Shown here in pieces: positions 7,119 through 9,547 of a stretch of DNA of 9,547 nt. The translations under genes were made by a program, and so were the position numbers. Every line of letters starts with the position of its first letter. The first letter of the stretch is position 1. The stretch is from Candidatus Colwellbacteria bacterium RIFCSPHIGHO2_02_FULL_45_17. GTDB lineage: Bacteria > Patescibacteriota > Minisyncoccia > UBA6257 > Colwellbacteraceae. Location of the stretch: assembly GCA_001817685.1 (NCBI GenBank), contig MHIV01000008.1:1-9547 (forward strand). Direction: 5' to 3'. A model generated the notes under the pieces. The model had not been told where the DNA came from. It made no database searches and saw nothing but the letters and a program-made list of their open reading frames with translations.

Positions 7119-7955
7119 TCAAACGCTAAGAATCTTTCTCGCGTTTGTTGTGGTTCGCTCGGCTACTTCTTCGACGTCGGTACTTAGGATCTCTGCGATT
7201 TTCTCCGCGACATAATTAACGTAGAGCGGCTCGTTTCTCTTTCCACGAAACGGCGCAGGAGCTACATAAGGAGCGTCTGTCTCGAGCACTATTCTCTCGA
7301 GGCCGATTTCTTTTATCGCCTCATCGTAATCCCTAGCAAATGTCACAACGCCCCCGAACGAGAAATAGAAGCCTAATTTTTTAAGTCCCTTTGCGTCCTC
7401 TGGCGTCCCAGTGAAAAAGTGGGTGATACCTGCCTTGTTCTCTATCAGCTTGTTTCTGTTCTCCTCAAGAATCTTTATTAAATCTGGAAATGCGTTCCTG
7501 CAGTGAATCATCAGGGGCTTGTTTACCGTGTGTGCAACTTCTACTTGCTCCAAGAACACTTCCGCCTGCTTCTCCTTCGTGTTCTCATCAAGTCTATAGT
7601 AATCAAGGCCACACTCACCTATCGCTACAACCTTTTCGTGCTGGGCCATTTTTACGTAAAAATCCGCGTCGAACTCTTCTCCCCTTGATGTAAAGGATTT
7701 TGCTGCTTCGCCCCCGCCGAGTTCTTTCTCGTCGTGGTAAGACTCTGCGGTGTGAATTGGATGAAGCCCAATTGTTGCATAGACGCCTTCCTTATATTCC
7801 TCGGCGACTTTTATCGCACCGAGCGACGTATCACGCTGTGTGCCAACATTTACAAGCCAGATATCTTTCTCGAGCGCACGATTGATAACATCGCGCATAT
7901 CATCTTTATACGCAGCAAAGTGAGTGTGAGTATGAACGTCTATTATCTTCGGCAT
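7119..7955 (-). CDS. tatD: TatD-family metal-dependent deoxyribonuclease
   Basis: This 278-aa TIM-barrel hydrolase belongs to the amidohydrolase superfamily; TatD proteins act as Mg-dependent 3'-5' exonucleases on DNA or RNA and have been linked to DNA repair. The metal-site residues are all present: H8 and H10 (DVHTH), E114 (AIGECGLDYY), H151 (MIHCRNA), H179 (THFF) and D227 (ETDAPY), followed by the family signature PAPFRGKRNEP (233-243). A stretch at about residues 78-97, rich in Gly, Glu and Lys, makes the loop before the GECGLDYY strand longer than in E. coli TatD. The ATG overlaps the metG TAA by one base (TAATG), a clear sign of coupled translation. The metG-tatD order is also found in Bacillus subtilis, which supports the assignment. 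Confidence 0.95.
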   Translation of the reverse strand: MPKIIDVHTHTHFAAYKDDMRDVINRALEKDIWLVNVGTQRDTSLGAIKVAEEYKEGVYATIGLHPIHTAESYHDEKELGGGEAAKSFTSRGEEFDADFYVKMAQHEKVVAIGECGLDYYRLDENTKEKQAEVFLEQVEVAHTVNKPLMIHCRNAFPDLIKILEENRNKLIENKAGITHFFTGTPEDAKGLKKLGFYFSFGGVVTFARDYDEAIKEIGLERIVLETDAPYVAPAPFRGKRNEPLYVNYVAEKIAEILSTDVEEVAERTTTNARKILSV

Positions 7956-9412
7956 TATTCGAGGCGCGGGAAAAGTGCTTCGATTTTCTTAACGCTTATT
8001 CTGTCTTTGTCCTTCCAGTTTATTGCACTTGTTATTTTATCAGCTGCGTTAGGCACGACCGGAGCAACAAGCGAAGCAATGTTATCGAGGAGCACCACAA
8101 GGTCAAAGATGACCTTTTTGTCCTTGCTCTCCCAAGGTTTTTTCTTATCTATATACCCATCGCCGAAGTGAATTAAATTCCACGCCGCCGCAACAGCTTC
8201 GTGGATTCTGAATTGCGAGACGGCATTTTCTATATTTTTTCTCGCATTTTCTATTTCGGACTCAATCTGGCCATCCACCTTTGAACTTGTTAGCTCACCT
8301 GCTTCCGCGGCGAGCGTTGACACACGTGAAGCAAAATTACCAAGACCATTCGCTAAATCTGCTTGATAGGCTTCTGCGAGTCTCTCTTCGCTAAAATCGC
8401 TGTCCTCAAATGGATTGATATGGCGGGTAAGAAAGTAGCGAACTGCATCCGTGCCGTATTTTTCTATGAGCGTGACTGGATCTATTACATTACCCAAGCT
8501 CTTGCTCATCTTCTGGTTGTCGATGGTAACGTATCCGTGGACAAAAACAGTGTCGGGCAAGCGTACGCCAGCAGAAAGAAGCATCGCAGGCCAGTAAATT
8601 GCATGAAATCTACTGATACCTTTGCCGATAACGTGCACTATTTCCTCAGCATTCTCCCAGTAGTTCTCGAATTTCTCACTCTTGTTCGCATAGTCTAGCG
8701 AGTTAATGTAGTTCGACAATGCGTCAAACCAGACATACTGTATCTGTGAGTCGTCTTCTGGGACTGGAATCCCCCACCCGCGCGCACGCTCCACAGAACG
8801 TGAGACACTAAAATCTTCTAGGCCGCTCTCGATGAAACTAAGCATTTCATTTTTTCGCGACTCCGGCACAATCTTTAGCTTGTCAGACTTTATTAATTCC
8901 TTAAGCTTTTTCTCATAGGACGAAAGTTTAAAAAAGTAATTTTCTTCTGAGACTTTGACTAAATCTCTGTCTGGATGTTCATTGCAACGTCCGTTGACCA
9001 ATTCTTTTTCTGTTTTAAATTCCTCACAGCCGACACAATAGAGACCGGCGTATTCTTTTTTATAAATATCTTTACCGGCTGCCTTCCAAAGTTTTTGCGC
9101 TCCCTCGATATGTTTTGGGTCAATTGAAGTCTCGATAAAATAATCGTTCGAAATATTTAATTTTTCGGCGAGCTCTTTAAAGCGCTTAGCTTGGTCGTGT
9201 ACGAACTTTTCGACTGGAAGACCAGCATCTTCCGCCGCTTGAACGTTTTTTAGTGCGTTGTCGTCTGTCCCAGTAACAAAAAACACATCTTTTCCATGAG
9301 ACCTCTTGTACCGCGCAATAAAATCTGCCTGCGCTAATTCCAAAGCAAAACCAATGTGCGGTTTGGCATTAACGTATGGTATCGCAGTTGAAATAAAAAA
9401 CTTCTCGGACAT
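7955..9412 (-). CDS. metG: Methionyl-tRNA synthetase (single-zinc, short form)
   Basis: This class I synthetase charges tRNA-Met, including initiator tRNA. The 485-aa protein has the HIGH-type motif as PHIGF (residues 18-22) after ISTAIPYVNAKP, a tetrahedral zinc site of C126-x2-C129 and C143-x2-H146, the methionine-pocket region YVWFDALSNYI (226-236), VIGKGISRFH (261-270), KMSKSLGNVIDP (301-312) and an alpha-helical anticodon-binding domain with ANGLGNFASR (354-363). The CxxC...CxxH knob is the type found in Thermus/Thermotoga-like MetRS. The protein ends at the anticodon domain and lacks the C-terminal EMAP-like tRNA-binding domain seen in many bacteria. The ATG at 9412 is preceded by AGTAGGG at a short distance, a weak ribosome binding site. 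It is the first complete gene of the unit and its stop overlaps tatD. Confidence 0.97.
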   Translation of the reverse strand: MSEKFFISTAIPYVNAKPHIGFALELAQADFIARYKRSHGKDVFFVTGTDDNALKNVQAAEDAGLPVEKFVHDQAKRFKELAEKLNISNDYFIETSIDPKHIEGAQKLWKAAGKDIYKKEYAGLYCVGCEEFKTEKELVNGRCNEHPDRDLVKVSEENYFFKLSSYEKKLKELIKSDKLKIVPESRKNEMLSFIESGLEDFSVSRSVERARGWGIPVPEDDSQIQYVWFDALSNYINSLDYANKSEKFENYWENAEEIVHVIGKGISRFHAIYWPAMLLSAGVRLPDTVFVHGYVTIDNQKMSKSLGNVIDPVTLIEKYGTDAVRYFLTRHINPFEDSDFSEERLAEAYQADLANGLGNFASRVSTLAAEAGELTSSKVDGQIESEIENARKNIENAVSQFRIHEAVAAAWNLIHFGDGYIDKKKPWESKDKKVIFDLVVLLDNIASLVAPVVPNAADKITSAINWKDKDRISVKKIEALFPRLE

Positions 9413-9447
9413 AGCCCTACTCTAACGGAAAGAGAGGACTTTTTCTA

Positions 9448-9510
9448 CACCCACGAACGAGAAGAGGCTACATGCCCCTGTGTGTTTATTTTCTTCGAGC
9501 GATGTGGGTG
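9448..9510 (-). other. Imperfect inverted repeat (possible metG leader stem)
   Basis: CACCCAC at 9448-9454 is the exact reverse complement of GTGGGTG at 9504-9510. Further in, CG (9458-9459) with AAGA (9462-9465) can pair with TCTTCG (9492-9497) after internal mismatches. The enclosed loop of about 26 nt contains ACATGCCCCTGTGT. In a transcript reading into metG this would form a long interrupted stem about 35 nt before the start codon. Confidence 0.4.
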
Positions 9511-9513
9511 CAA

Positions 9514-9529
9514 GCCCCGTAGAGGGGGC
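9514..9529 (-). other. Short GC stem-loop upstream of metG
   Basis: GCCCC (9514-9518) and GGGGC (9525-9529) form a perfect 5-bp GC stem around a 6-nt loop. No T-run follows it in the minus direction, since the minus strand continues TTGCACCCAC, so it does not look like a rho-independent terminator for an upstream gene. It lies next to the larger inverted repeat and may be part of one folded leader or repeat unit. Confidence 0.35.
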
Positions 9530-9547
9530 GTTACACTCGGAGTTATT

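Larger units (their letters stand above)
9413..9547. other. Region upstream of metG with no confident gene; frames open on both strands to the edge
   Basis: On the minus strand a frame is open from the window edge to a TAG at 9422-9424, nine bases before the metG ATG; its end reads SLFSFVGVEKVLSFR. It could be the tail of an upstream gene, but three cysteines in 41 residues and the lack of a recognisable family leave this open. On the plus strand a frame is open from 9426 to the edge (RKERTFSTPTNEKRLHAP and onward) with no ATG. The DNA also holds two inverted repeats, so it may instead be a structured leader or a repeat. No promoter could be assigned with confidence. Confidence 0.4.

Noticed and set aside
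1541..8698. Many plus-strand open frames of 60-145 codons across the window
   Set aside because: They are antisense to well-supported genes with complete family motifs, lack homologous-looking domains, and are rich in Ser, Arg and Cys as expected of shadow frames.
9514..9529. Rho-independent terminator upstream of metG
   Set aside because: The stem is only 5 bp and no run of T follows it in either direction.
9413..9547. T-box or other known aminoacyl-tRNA synthetase leader upstream of metG
   Set aside because: No T-box consensus (AGGGTGGNACCGCG) or terminator/antiterminator pair was found, despite the inverted repeats.

Overview
All recognisable genes in this window lie on the minus strand and are packed almost end to end. 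Read in transcription order, from high to low coordinate, they are: metG (methionyl-tRNA synthetase), tatD (metal-dependent DNase), leuS (leucyl-tRNA synthetase with an internal Nudix-like domain), an HD-domain phosphohydrolase, an alpha/beta hydrolase, a membrane-anchored Mur ligase-like protein, a DegT/DnrJ/EryC1-type PLP aminotransferase, and the first 78 codons of a FemAB-like peptidoglycan-bridge acyltransferase cut off by the window edge. Neighbouring genes overlap or are 1-7 nt apart, except for a 32-nt gap before leuS, so the block reads as one operon with translational coupling (TAATG at metG/tatD, ATGA at hydrolase/Mur ligase).

The host is most likely a member of the Candidate Phyla Radiation (Patescibacteria, probably Parcubacteria-like). 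The grounds are the very compact layout, the Nudix-containing LeuRS (an architecture I recall from that group), the short zinc-type MetRS without a C-terminal tRNA-binding domain, and a short palindromic element inserted in frame in a conserved protein. This is inference from family knowledge; no 16S or other marker is present.

Region by region: 9413-9547 holds no confidently identified gene but has inverted repeats and reading frames open on both strands to the edge. 7955-9412 and 7119-7955 are the metG-tatD pair, an adjacency also known in Bacillus. 7087-7118 is a gap filled by four copies of a degenerate 7-nt repeat. 4219-7086 is leuS. It carries a roughly 158-residue Nudix-like insertion in its editing domain, lacks the bacterial leucine-specific domain before KMSKS, and has a 10-residue insertion coded by a palindrome right beside a zinc-site cysteine. 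3573-4211 is the HD hydrolase. 1-3589 is a probable cell-envelope module (alpha/beta hydrolase, Mur ligase-like, aminotransferase, FemAB-like).

Functionally the block joins translation (charging of Met and Leu tRNAs), nucleic acid or nucleotide clean-up (TatD, HD, Nudix-like) and cell-wall or surface-polymer synthesis. The most interesting points are the degenerate Nudix box inside LeuRS, the palindromic in-frame element, and the Mur-type ligase, which has membrane helices where the usual MurF substrate domain should be and altered signature motifs. No CRISPR array, transposase, tRNA or rRNA was seen.
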